Below are positions 1 to 5,409 of a stretch of 8,226 nt of DNA, piece by piece. This DNA comes from Agrobacterium fabrum (GTDB lineage: Bacteria; Pseudomonadota; Alphaproteobacteria; Rhizobiales; Rhizobiaceae). The stretch spans positions 1-8,226 of the forward strand of contig QFOL01000174.1 in assembly GCA_003241215.1 (NCBI GenBank), read 5' to 3'. The first letter of the stretch is position 1, and each line of letters starts with the position of its first letter. The translations under genes were made by a program, and so were the position numbers. The notes below the pieces were generated by a model that was not told the origin of the DNA, did no database searches, and saw nothing but the letters and a program-made list of their open reading frames with translations.

Positions 1-85
1 GGTCGCCATCGCCATCATGTTCGACCGGGCGAGCCAGGCTTTCGGCAAGCGCCTGCAGAAATACCGCGAGGTCTCCCATGGCTAA
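1..85 (+). CDS. 3' end of an ABC transporter permease (betaine type), partial
   Basis: Only the last 27 codons are in the window, read in the frame that begins at position 2. They end VAIAIMFDRASQAFGKRL..., with a TAA stop at 83-85. The hydrophobic run followed by DRxxQxFG resembles the C-terminus of ProW/OpuAB-type permeases, where the last membrane helix runs into a DRITQ-like cytoplasmic tail. The stop overlaps the start of the downstream ATPase gene by 8 bases (78-85), which suggests translational coupling of a permease-ATPase pair. The assignment rests on the short tail and on the neighbour, so the substrate cannot be told from this fragment. Confidence 0.7.
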   Translation, partial: VAIAIMFDRASQAFGKRLQKYREVSHG

Positions 86-1184
86 AAGCATCGAAATCAA
101 GAATCTTTACAAGATCTTCGGCAAGCATCCCGAGAAGTACCTCCAAGCGGTGCGAGCAGGCATGGACAAGGCCGAACTGAACGACAAGCACAACCACGTG
201 CTCGGCCTCAACAACATCAACATCACCATGCCGGGCGGCAAGATCACCGTCGTCATGGGCCTTTCCGGCTCCGGCAAGTCGACGCTGATCCGCCATATCA
301 ACCGGCTGATCGACCCCACGGCCGGCGAGGTGCTTTACAACGGCGAGGACATCTGCGGCATGAGCGCCTCGGCGCTCAGGCAATTCCGCCGCCACAAGAC
401 GGCGATGGTGTTCCAGAAATTCGGCCTTCTGCCGCACCGCACCGTGCTGGAAAACAGCGTCTACGGCCTCGATATCCAGGGCGTGCCGCGTGGGCAAAGC
501 GAAGAAAAGGGCCGTTACTGGCTGGAGCGTGTCGGCCTTGCCGGTTACGAGGATTATTATCCGAATCAGCTTTCCGGCGGCATGCAGCAGCGTGTCGGCC
601 TTGCCCGCGCACTTGCCAATGACGCCGATATCCTGCTGATGGACGAGGCCTATTCGGCGCTCGACCCGCTGATCCGCGTCGACATGCAGACCATGCTGCT
701 CGATCTTCAGCAGGAGCTGAAGAAGACCGTGGTGTTCATCACCCATGATCTCGACGAGGCGCTCAGGCTTGGCGACCATATCGCCATTCTCAAAGACGGC
801 GAAGTGGTGCAGCAGGGCGACGGCCAGAGCATCATTCTCTCCCCGGCCGATGGTTACGTCACCGAGTTCGTGCGCGACGTCAATCGCGGCCGCGTGCTGC
901 AGGCGACCACCGTTATGGAGCCGCTCGAAAGCCGCCCCGAGGGCATGCCGGTGCCGGAAAACGCGACGCTGGAAACAATCGCCCGCGACATGTCGGAGGC
1001 CAATGAGACGCAGGCGCATGTGGTTGATGAGGACGGCAAGCCGGTCGGCAGCATCGGCCTCGATACGCTGGTGGCTGCGATGGTGACGCCCGCGCCGCAG
1101 GAGGCGGAGGTCAAGGTGGAAGCGGCGGAGGAGCCGGAGACGGTGCGGCAAGCGATGGCGCCTGCGGAGAAGGAGACGGCGTGA
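78..1184 (+). CDS. proV: Glycine betaine/proline betaine ABC transporter ATP-binding protein (ProV-like)
   Basis: This is the ATPase subunit of an osmoprotectant importer. It acts on the inner face of the membrane and drives uptake through the overlapping upstream permease. The 368 residues show a ProV-type N-terminal extension (1-40), Walker A GLSGSGKST (61-69), the Q-loop VFQKF (Q113), the signature LSGGMQQR (165-172), Walker B ILLMDE (185-190), the D-loop SALD (193-196) and the switch histidine H223 in ITHD. Residues about 280-338 look like a degenerate CBS-type region, which in this family senses ionic strength. The tail (339-368) is acidic, rich in Ala and Glu, and probably disordered. 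The length is somewhat below the roughly 400 residues of enteric ProV. The ATG follows a GCGAGG-like ribosome site. The exact substrate (glycine betaine, proline betaine or choline) is an inference; ChoV is an alternative name for related rhizobial proteins. Confidence 0.88.
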   Translation: MAKSIEIKNLYKIFGKHPEKYLQAVRAGMDKAELNDKHNHVLGLNNINITMPGGKITVVMGLSGSGKSTLIRHINRLIDPTAGEVLYNGEDICGMSASALRQFRRHKTAMVFQKFGLLPHRTVLENSVYGLDIQGVPRGQSEEKGRYWLERVGLAGYEDYYPNQLSGGMQQRVGLARALANDADILLMDEAYSALDPLIRVDMQTMLLDLQQELKKTVVFITHDLDEALRLGDHIAILKDGEVVQQGDGQSIILSPADGYVTEFVRDVNRGRVLQATTVMEPLESRPEGMPVPENATLETIARDMSEANETQAHVVDEDGKPVGSIGLDTLVAAMVTPAPQEAEVKVEAAEEPETVRQAMAPAEKETA

Positions 1185-1223
1185 ACCGGTTCGTCCCGTT
1201 TCTCAGGCTCTAAACCTCTCCGT

Positions 1224-1310
1224 CGTCATCCTCGCCCTTGAGGCGAGGATCCATGGCCCAAGGTTGGTTGAGTGAAAAAAAGGATCCTCGCCTCAAGGGC
1301 GAGGATGACG
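1224..1310. repeat. Palindromic intergenic element 1 (REP-like, double hairpin)
   Basis: Two 29-nt arms (1224-1252 and 1282-1310) are perfect reverse complements around a 29-nt spacer. Each arm is itself a hairpin: a 9-bp stem starting ATCCTCGCC, loop CTTGA, and GGCGAGGAT. The DNA could therefore form a cruciform and the RNA either one long or two short hairpins. It lies 39 bases after the ATPase stop and may end or protect that transcript. It belongs to the same design as elements 2 and 3. Confidence 0.88.
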
Positions 1311-1360
1311 CGGAATGTGAGGTGACCTACCGGCATCAATGCCGTCCTGCTCTCGCCTTC

Positions 1361-1389
1361 TGCGCAAACGACTGCTATCTCTTTGCGCA
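1361..1389. promoter_or_regulatory. Dyad TGCGCAAA-N13-TTTGCGCA in a non-coding stretch
   Basis: This is an exact 8-bp inverted repeat (1361-1368 and 1382-1389) with a 13-nt spacer. It lies in the non-coding interval between the ATPase gene and the 95-aa gene. Two smaller dyads flank it: CGGCAT/ATGCCG (1331-1344) and ACGAAG/CTTCGT (1408-1424). It could be a regulator binding site or an RNA hairpin. Nothing else in 1311-1488 reads as a gene; no good start and ribosome site were found. Confidence 0.35.
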
Positions 1390-1488
1390 TCCGCCCTCCA
1401 TGCAAAAACGAAGCACTACTTCGTCGGCTGTCAAGCCTCCACCGTCGCTGCAATGCAGCAAGCGCAAGTTTCGGGCAAGTCGCCGCCG

Positions 1489-1503
1489 TTAACCATTCGT
1501 TAA
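1489..1503. promoter_or_regulatory. Putative CtrA binding box (TTAA-N7-TTAA)
   Basis: TTAACCATTCGTTAA matches the full consensus for the alphaproteobacterial cell-cycle regulator CtrA: two TTAA half-sites with a 7-nt spacer, and the extended TTAACCAT form. It ends 23 bases before the ATG at 1527. A GANTC site (GAATC, 1516-1520), the target of the CcrM methylase, lies between box and start. The match is direct; binding is inferred. Confidence 0.65.
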
Positions 1504-1526
1504 CTTTTGAACGCGGAATCACCGAC

Positions 1527-1814
1527 ATGCAGATCGAAAGCAATATTGGCGGATCCAATTATCAGGGTCGCATCCGGGACATTGAAAAAGCCGGCAGCGT
1601 GCAGGCCGCGCCTGAGGAACAGGCCGTGAAACGCGGCCCCGGCAATCCCACCGTTTCCAGCACCATTCTTTCCCAGTCGCTGGCCAATGTTCTGTGGGCC
1701 GTCGGCAATGGCAGCGCGCCCGCCTACCAGGACATGCCGGCCGCCTCCGCCGAGGACAAGGCGGAAGCGCAGGCCGAATGGGTACGCAGCGCCTATTCGG
1801 AATATACCGAATAG
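1527..1814 (+). CDS. Small orphan protein of unknown function, 95 aa
   Basis: I do not recognise this protein. It starts MQIESNIGGSNYQGRIRDIE and ends in an acidic, alanine-rich tail (SAEDKAEAQAEWVRSAYSEYTE region, 74-95). A moderately hydrophobic stretch, SSTILSQSLANVLWAVG (44-60), lies in the middle. There is no signal peptide, no clear membrane helix and no cysteine, so a small soluble protein is likely. The frame is open further upstream, but ATG 1527 was chosen because a CtrA-type box and a GANTC site end just before it. No strong Shine-Dalgarno sequence is visible, so leaderless or weak translation is possible. If the CtrA box sits at the usual -35 position, the transcript would start very close to this ATG. 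The gene reads toward dmeF and the two converge on element 2. Confidence 0.6.
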   Translation: MQIESNIGGSNYQGRIRDIEKAGSVQAAPEEQAVKRGPGNPTVSSTILSQSLANVLWAVGNGSAPAYQDMPAASAEDKAEAQAEWVRSAYSEYTE

Positions 1815-1844
1815 GCTTTTAGAACAAAGCTCTACCGCTACCTC

Positions 1845-1918
1845 CATCATCCTCGGGCTTGACCCGAGGATCCGGGCTTCAGCGGGTATGGATCCTCGGG
1901 TCAAGCCCGAGGATGACG
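1845..1918. repeat. Palindromic intergenic element 2 (REP-like, double hairpin)
   Basis: Two 29-nt arms (1845-1873 and 1890-1918) match as reverse complements at 28 of 29 positions, around a 16-nt spacer. Each arm folds into a 9-bp stem starting ATCCTCGGG, loop CTTGA, and CCCGAGGAT. Relative to element 1, two base pairs are swapped on both sides (CC/GG to GG/CC), so the stem is kept. It fills the gap between the converging 95-aa gene and dmeF and is well placed as a two-way terminator. Confidence 0.88.
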
Positions 1919-1967
1919 CGGAGAGATTCAAGCGCTTTGATCAACAAACTGAAATAGCCGATTCCCA

Positions 1968-3014
1968 TCAACCCTTTGCCGGGCTGACCTCCACCGTCAC
2001 ATGCGACAGTTCATGTATGGCGGCAAGTTTCTGCTTATAAAAAGCCGGTGCTTTCGGCGCCTGCGACTGGATCGCCACGATGGCGGCGTGATGCCCCGGC
2101 CCCACTTGCCAGACATGCAGGTCGGTGATGCGATCCTCTTCCGTTTCCACGCTTTGACGGATTTCCTGCGGCAGATCTTCCGTATGCGCTATCGCATCAA
2201 GCAGGGTTGTCGCCGTGGAGCGGACGAGCCCCCATGACCAGCGGGCGATGACCAGACCGCCGACAATGCCCATGGCAGGATCGAGGAAGGACCAGCCGTT
2301 CCATTTGCCGAGCAGCAGCGCGACGATGGCCAGAACCGAGGTCAGCGCATCGGCAAGCACATGCAGATAGGCCGCGCGCAGATTATTGTCCCTGCCGCCC
2401 TTTGCGCCGTGCTCCGCATGCGAACCATGGCCGTGGTCGGCGTGGCTGCCGTGGCCGTGATGGGCGTGCGAGCCATGCGAGTGACCATGGCCATGGCCGT
2501 GATCATGATGATGGTCATCCTTCAGGAGCACGGCGCTGACGAGATTGACGGCCAGACCGATGACGGCGACGAGAATCGCCTGGTTGAAATCGATCTCAAC
2601 CGGATTGACGAGACGCATGGCGCTTTCGACGGCGATCAGCAGCGCCACCACCGCCAGCACGATGGCGCTGGCAAAGCCCGCGAGATCACCGAACTTGCCG
2701 GTGCCGAAGGTGAAGCGCGGATTGCGCGCCTCGCGCCGGGCATAAAGATAGGCCAGCGCCGAAATCAGCATCGCGCCCGCATGGGTGGACATGTGCCAGC
2801 CATCGGCGGTGAGCGCCATGGAGCCGAACCAGTGCCCGGCAACGATCTCCGCCACCATCATCACGGTGGTCAGTGCAATCACCATCCAGACGCGCTTTTC
2901 ATTGCGCTCATGGTTCTGGCCGAGAAAAACATGGTCATGGCCGCTCGCCGTGAAATGTTCGGATGTCGTCGTCATGTCGCTGATCCTGTTCGATCTCTGG
3001 AGTATTTCATTCAC
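1968..3014 (-). CDS. dmeF: Cobalt/nickel efflux protein DmeF (cation diffusion facilitator)
   Basis: DmeF is an inner-membrane CDF transporter that exports Co(II) and Ni(II), probably by proton exchange. The 348 residues show six hydrophobic segments (about 41-60, 66-92, 110-133, 146-164, 212-236, 244-264) and a C-terminal cytoplasmic domain (about 270-348). Helix 2 carries D71-G-W-H74-M-S-T-H78 and helix 5 carries H218-V-L-A-D222, the expected metal-transport site. Between helices 4 and 5 is a loop with 17 histidines in 35 residues (168-202), partly built from HGHGSHA repeats. The start is GTG at 3014-3012, chosen because GGGAGGGG lies six bases before it; an internal ATG (residue 14) has a weaker site. 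It follows dmeR by 41 bases in an operon, so it should be induced when DmeR binds Co or Ni. Zinc transport is possible but less likely, given the regulator. Confidence 0.93.
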   Translation of the reverse strand: MNEILQRSNRISDMTTTSEHFTASGHDHVFLGQNHERNEKRVWMVIALTTVMMVAEIVAGHWFGSMALTADGWHMSTHAGAMLISALAYLYARREARNPRFTFGTGKFGDLAGFASAIVLAVVALLIAVESAMRLVNPVEIDFNQAILVAVIGLAVNLVSAVLLKDDHHHDHGHGHGHSHGSHAHHGHGSHADHGHGSHAEHGAKGGRDNNLRAAYLHVLADALTSVLAIVALLLGKWNGWSFLDPAMGIVGGLVIARWSWGLVRSTATTLLDAIAHTEDLPQEIRQSVETEEDRITDLHVWQVGPGHHAAIVAIQSQAPKAPAFYKQKLAAIHELSHVTVEVSPAKG

Positions 3015-3055
3015 GCAGGTCCCCTCCCAAAACCGTCGATGCCTTGGGAAACGGG

Positions 3056-3328
3056 CTAGCGGAGGTAGGTCTTCAGCACCTGGGCCAGCTCTTCCGCCGC
3101 CCTGGCCCGCTCGTCTTCATTTTCGGCATGCACCACATGCTCGTTCAGATGCTCCCGCATCACCTCCCCCGTCAGACCGGAAAGCGCGCCGCGTACCGAG
3201 GCGAGCAATTGCAGCACCTCACCGCAGGGCCTGGCATCCTCCAGTGCCCGTTCCACCGCTTCCATCTGGCCCTTGAGGCGGCGGATGCGGGCAAGCAGCT
3301 TTTCCTTGTCATGGATCGTATGGGACAT
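3056..3328 (-). CDS. dmeR: Nickel/cobalt-responsive repressor DmeR (RcnR/CsoR family)
   Basis: DmeR is a small all-helical DNA-binding repressor of the CsoR/RcnR family that releases DNA when it binds Ni(II) or Co(II). The 90 residues include the family's LLARIRRLKGQMEAVERAL helix. The metal ligands known from RcnR are all present at the same numbering: H3, C35, H60 and H64. The ATG at 3328 has GAGG seven bases upstream and gives the normal family length. A longer in-frame start at 3379 would run through the operator and the -10 element and is rejected. The gene is first in the dmeR-dmeF operon. The operator around 3338-3363 overlaps its own promoter, so autoregulation together with dmeF is expected. 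Confidence 0.93.
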   Translation of the reverse strand: MSHTIHDKEKLLARIRRLKGQMEAVERALEDARPCGEVLQLLASVRGALSGLTGEVMREHLNEHVVHAENEDERARAAEELAQVLKTYLR

Positions 3329-3337
3329 GAGCACCTC

Positions 3338-3363
3338 ATATACTATAGGGGGGTATACTATAT
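3338..3363 (-). promoter_or_regulatory. DmeR-type operator (A/T-rich flanks around a six-G tract)
   Basis: On the + strand, ATATACTATA, then GGGGGG (3348-3353), then TATACTATAT. This is the RcnR/CsoR-family operator layout of a G/C tract between TA-rich flanks, and it agrees with the DmeR box I recall from Agrobacterium. It ends 10 bases before the dmeR start and covers the -10 element and the predicted transcription start, so binding should block the promoter. Confidence 0.85.
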
Positions 3364-3383
3364 TCCAGCGATTTTCCATTCAA
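3355..3383 (-). promoter_or_regulatory. Promoter of dmeRF
   Basis: Reading the minus strand, -35 TTGAAT (3383-3378) is followed by a 17-base spacer and -10 TAGTAT (3360-3355). The -10 lies inside the DmeR operator. The predicted start is near 3348, in the C-tract of the transcript strand, which leaves about 20 bases of leader before the dmeR ATG. Confidence 0.65.
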
Positions 3384-3456
3384 GCCCCCGATGACGCAAT
3401 CCTCGCGAATGTTTCGGCCCTTAAAAGTAGCCCATCAAAACTTAGGGGACTCAGTC

Positions 3457-3807
3457 ATGACGACTATCGCAGCCACCACCAGCATCGCTTACGCCTCTCC
3501 GGTCCGGACCCTTGAGCCGACAAGAAACAGGGAAACCCCTTCCACCACCGAGGCCCTGCTGGAGCTGACCCGTGCGGCCCATCGCGCCATTTCGAGCGCC
3601 GAGAGCGTCGCCACGACCGTATCGCCGGTCGCCGGTGTTTCGGCCGGTCTTGCCGCCGCGCTGTGGAACCTCGACAGCGGCGCCGCCGCCACGAGCACGC
3701 CCGCCCCTGTAATGACCGCCGCCGCCCAGCCGGAAGCCGCCTCCAGCCTTGAGACCGAAGTTTTAAAGGCCCTGGCCCAGGCGCTCGGCGTGGATGACGC
3801 CGCCTGA
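3457..3807 (+). CDS. Small Ala/Thr-rich protein of unknown function, 116 aa
   Basis: I do not recognise this protein. It is low in complexity: Ala, Thr, Ser and Pro dominate, with charged residues mainly in a likely helix at 31-50 (TEALLELTRAAHRAISSAES) and at the C-terminus (SLETEVLKALAQALGV, 97-112). There is no cysteine and only one histidine, so it is not an obvious metal binder. ATG 3457 is supported by AGGGGA with a seven-base gap; the in-frame upstream codons from 3391 lack such a site. The gene is divergent from dmeR and its start is 94 bases from the DmeR operator, so shared control is possible. It precedes the MerR gene by 61 bases. The GLAAALWNLDSGAA segment loosely resembles SLANVLWAVGNGSA in the 95-aa orphan. 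Confidence 0.6.
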   Translation: MTTIAATTSIAYASPVRTLEPTRNRETPSTTEALLELTRAAHRAISSAESVATTVSPVAGVSAGLAAALWNLDSGAAATSTPAPVMTAAAQPEAASSLETEVLKALAQALGVDDAA

Positions 3808-3813
3808 GACCCA

Positions 3814-3842
3814 TTGAACAGCGAGTGGAAAAGCCATATCTC
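3814..3842 (+). promoter_or_regulatory. Candidate promoter of the MerR-family gene
   Basis: TTGAAC (3814-3819), a 17-base spacer and TATCTC (3837-3842) form a moderate sigma-70-type promoter just after the 116-aa gene. The -10 lies within the dyad at 3834-3860, which would suit autorepression. The -10 match is weak, so this is tentative. Confidence 0.4.
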
Positions 3843-3860
3843 TAGAGACTGGAGATATGG
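3834..3860. promoter_or_regulatory. 27-bp dyad, candidate MerR-family operator
   Basis: Arms CCATATCTCTAG (3834-3845) and CTGGAGATATGG (3849-3860) are reverse complements at 11 of 12 positions around a 3-base centre AGA. The CTCTAG/CTGGAG core resembles the dyads bound by metal-responsive MerR proteins. It ends 8 bases before the chosen start of the MerR gene and includes the first bases of its ribosome site. In RNA the same dyad would be a hairpin that hides that site. Confidence 0.6.
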
Positions 3861-3868
3861 AGAAAGCC

Positions 3869-4282
3869 ATGCTGTCCATCGGTGAACTGTCGAAACGTAC
3901 CGGCGTCAAGGTGCCGACCATCCGCTATTACGAGCAGATGGGCCTCATCCGCGAGGCGGACCGCTCGGACGGCAACCAGCGTCGTTACGAAAAATCCGAC
4001 CTCGAAAGGCTGGCCTTCATCCGTCATGCGCGCGATCTCGGGCTGAACATCGAGGCCATCCGCGAGCTGATCGCGCTCAGCCAGCACCGGCAGATGCCAT
4101 GCGAGGGCGCGGACCGCATTGCCGCCGAACACCTTGCCCATGTGCGCGAAAAGATCGCCAGCCTGAAGAAGCTGGAGCACGAGCTGGAGCGTATCGTCTC
4201 CCACTGCCATGGACACTCGATCGAGGATTGTTATGTCATCCGCGCGCTTTCCGATCACGGCATGTGCGAGGGCGAGCATTAA
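3869..4282 (+). CDS. MerR-family heavy-metal-responsive transcriptional regulator (ZntR/CueR type)
   Basis: This is a dimeric DNA-binding activator or repressor that senses a metal ion. The 137 residues show the MerR N-terminal winged helix-turn-helix (MLSIGELSKRTGV, then TIRYYEQMGLI at 17-27 and RRY at 38-40), a dimerisation helix (about 80-111) and a C-terminal metal loop. C78 is present, as in sensors of divalent ions such as ZntR, PbrR and MerR, whereas CueR has serine there. The loop C113-H-G-H-S-I-E-D-C121 has the Cx7C spacing, and C133 and two more histidines follow. These features favour a Zn/Cd/Pb/Co sensor, with ZntR the leading candidate. ATG 3869 is preferred over ATG 3857 because GGAG lies six bases before it; 3857 has a gap of only two. 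No exporter gene is adjacent, so its target is probably elsewhere. Confidence 0.85.
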   Translation: MLSIGELSKRTGVKVPTIRYYEQMGLIREADRSDGNQRRYEKSDLERLAFIRHARDLGLNIEAIRELIALSQHRQMPCEGADRIAAEHLAHVREKIASLKKLEHELERIVSHCHGHSIEDCYVIRALSDHGMCEGEH

Positions 4283-4365
4283 GAGCGATCCGCGAACCGG
4301 ACTGACATTCACCTGTCATCCGCGCCCTGTATGCGCCTCCCACCTGTTGCAAAAAGAAATGCCGG

Positions 4366-5313
4366 ATGGCCGCGATATTTCCCGAAATCACCCCCTTTGA
4401 CACTGTTTTCCTTGATGTTTCCGAGGGCCACAGGCTGCATGTGACCCTTGCCGGCAATCCGGCTGGGCGGCCTGCGGTGCTGTTGCATGGCGGCCCCGGC
4501 TCGGGCCTGTCGGCGACGGCGCGGCGCTACTTCAACCCCGCCCTTTACCGCATCATCCAGTTCGACCAGCGCGGCTGCGGCAAAAGCACGCCGAACGCCG
4601 CCGGGAGCCTGGCGCACAACACCACGCATCACCTGGTCGATGACATGGAGGCGATCAGGTCCGCGCTTGAGGTCAATGACTGGCTGGTTTATGGCAGCTC
4701 CTGGGGCGCCACGCTGGCTCTCGCTTACGCCCAACGCCATCCGAAACGCGTGCGCGCCATGGTGCTGGCCGGCGTCACCACCACGCGGCAGAGGGAAATC
4801 GACTGGCTATACAAGGGGCTGGCAATGTTCCTGCCGCAGCAATGGCAGCGCTTCATCGCCGCGATTCCCGATCATTTGCCAAAGGAAGACCCGGTTGGCG
4901 CCTATTACCGGCTTCTAAACGACCCCGACCCCGCCATCCGCGCCATGGCGGCGCTTGAATGGCATTTGTGGGAGGCGGGTTCGATCAGCGCGCAGGACAC
5001 CTCAGCCTTTCCGGAGAAATGGCGCGACGACGATTATATTCTCGCCCGCGCCCGCCTCTGCGCCCATTATTTCCATCACGCGGCCTGGCTGGAAGACGGC
5101 GTGCTGCTGCGCAATGCCAGCGTGCTCACGGGTATTCCCGGCATATTCATCCAGGGCATGCGCGATTTGCAGGGGCCGCCCATCACCGCTTACGAACTTG
5201 CCGCGGCATGGCCGGGAAGCGAGCTGATTGCCGTCGATGGCGCCGGCCACTCCACGGGCGATGTGGGAATGGAAGATGCGATCCTGTCGGCAATCGCGCG
5301 ATTTGCGAATTGA
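4366..5313 (+). CDS. Prolyl iminopeptidase-like alpha/beta hydrolase (peptidase S33)
   Basis: The family removes N-terminal proline from peptides, normally in the cytoplasm. The 315 residues match the usual length of about 310-320. Motifs in order are the oxyanion-hole HGGPGSG (41-47), DQRGCGKS (67-74), the nucleophile elbow GSSWG (110-114, S112), the cap-domain WHLWEAGS with E203 where the family binds the substrate amino group, D267 in GMRDLQGPP, and H295 in GAGHS. The triad S112-D267-H295 is therefore complete. Two motifs vary: the elbow is GSSWG rather than GGSWG, and GMRD replaces GRYD. There is no signal peptide. The start at 4366 has only a weak purine-rich AAAAAGAAA upstream; an ATG at 4359 is in another frame and stops after 13 codons. 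It follows the MerR gene by 83 bases. Confidence 0.85.
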   Translation: MAAIFPEITPFDTVFLDVSEGHRLHVTLAGNPAGRPAVLLHGGPGSGLSATARRYFNPALYRIIQFDQRGCGKSTPNAAGSLAHNTTHHLVDDMEAIRSALEVNDWLVYGSSWGATLALAYAQRHPKRVRAMVLAGVTTTRQREIDWLYKGLAMFLPQQWQRFIAAIPDHLPKEDPVGAYYRLLNDPDPAIRAMAALEWHLWEAGSISAQDTSAFPEKWRDDDYILARARLCAHYFHHAAWLEDGVLLRNASVLTGIPGIFIQGMRDLQGPPITAYELAAAWPGSELIAVDGAGHSTGDVGMEDAILSAIARFAN

Positions 5314-5318
5314 CCCGC

Positions 5319-5347
5319 TTGACAGATTACGGATTCGGGCGCATTGC
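5319..5347 (+). promoter_or_regulatory. Candidate promoter for the attenuator leader and GNAT operon
   Basis: A perfect -35 hexamer TTGACA (5319-5324) begins 6 bases after the peptidase stop. At 17 bases spacing lies CATTGC (5342-5347), a poor -10. A start seven bases further falls at about 5354-5355, on the ATG of the leader peptide. The leader message would then have no 5' untranslated region, which fits the lack of a Shine-Dalgarno sequence there. Confidence 0.45.
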
Positions 5348-5354
5348 ATTTCCC

Positions 5355-5408
5355 ATGATCAACGAACGCGCACCCATCTCCTGCTCGTACTTTTGGGCCT
5401 ACCTCTAA
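5355..5408 (+). CDS. Putative 17-aa leader peptide, aromatic-rich (attenuator)
   Basis: The frame reads MINERAPISCSYFWAYL, stop TAA at 5406-5408. Four of its last six codons specify aromatic residues: TAC 5388, TTT 5391, TGG 5394 and TAC 5400. The stop is one base before the 5' strand of the antiterminator hairpin (5410). A ribosome stalled on the aromatic codons would leave that strand free, whereas a ribosome at the stop would cover it; this is the logic of amino-acid attenuators. No ribosome site is visible. The promoter position suggests leaderless translation, as I recall for the rhizobial trp leader peptide. The peptide is not a known trp leader (no WWW run). The real function, if translated, would be regulatory. 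Confidence 0.6.
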   Translation: MINERAPISCSYFWAYL

Positions 5409-5409
5409 G

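Noticed and set aside
15..1151. Long open frame (378 codons) on the minus strand opposite the ABC ATPase
   Set aside because: It is an antisense shadow of a strongly coding, high-GC gene. The predicted protein is rich in Arg and His, has no motif and lacks a ribosome site.
1383..1526. Upstream extension of the 95-aa gene from a TTG at 1383
   Set aside because: The extension runs through the CtrA-type box and dyads, has no ribosome site and reads as non-coding.
1224..1918. Elements 1 and 2 as a CRISPR array or insertion-sequence ends
   Set aside because: There are only two spaced copies with inverted arms, no regular spacers, no transposase between them and no target-site duplication. The content between them is an ordinary gene.
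2361..3059. Long plus-strand open frame opposite dmeF
   Set aside because: It mirrors the codon pattern of dmeF, including its histidine loop read backwards as Met/Val/Ala repeats. No ribosome site or domain is seen.
3329..3379. Longer dmeR start at 3379
   Set aside because: The extra 17 codons would translate through the operator and the -10 element. The shorter form has a good ribosome site and puts H3, C35, H60 and H64 at the family numbering.
3857..3868. ATG 3857 as the start of the MerR-family gene
   Set aside because: Its purine stretch is only two bases away and the codon lies in the dyad. ATG 3869 has GGAG at six bases and gives the typical MerR N-terminus.
4303..4318. Short dyad TGACA-N6-TGTCA before the peptidase gene as an operator
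   Set aside because: Five-bp arms are expected by chance, and no promoter elements are convincing around it.
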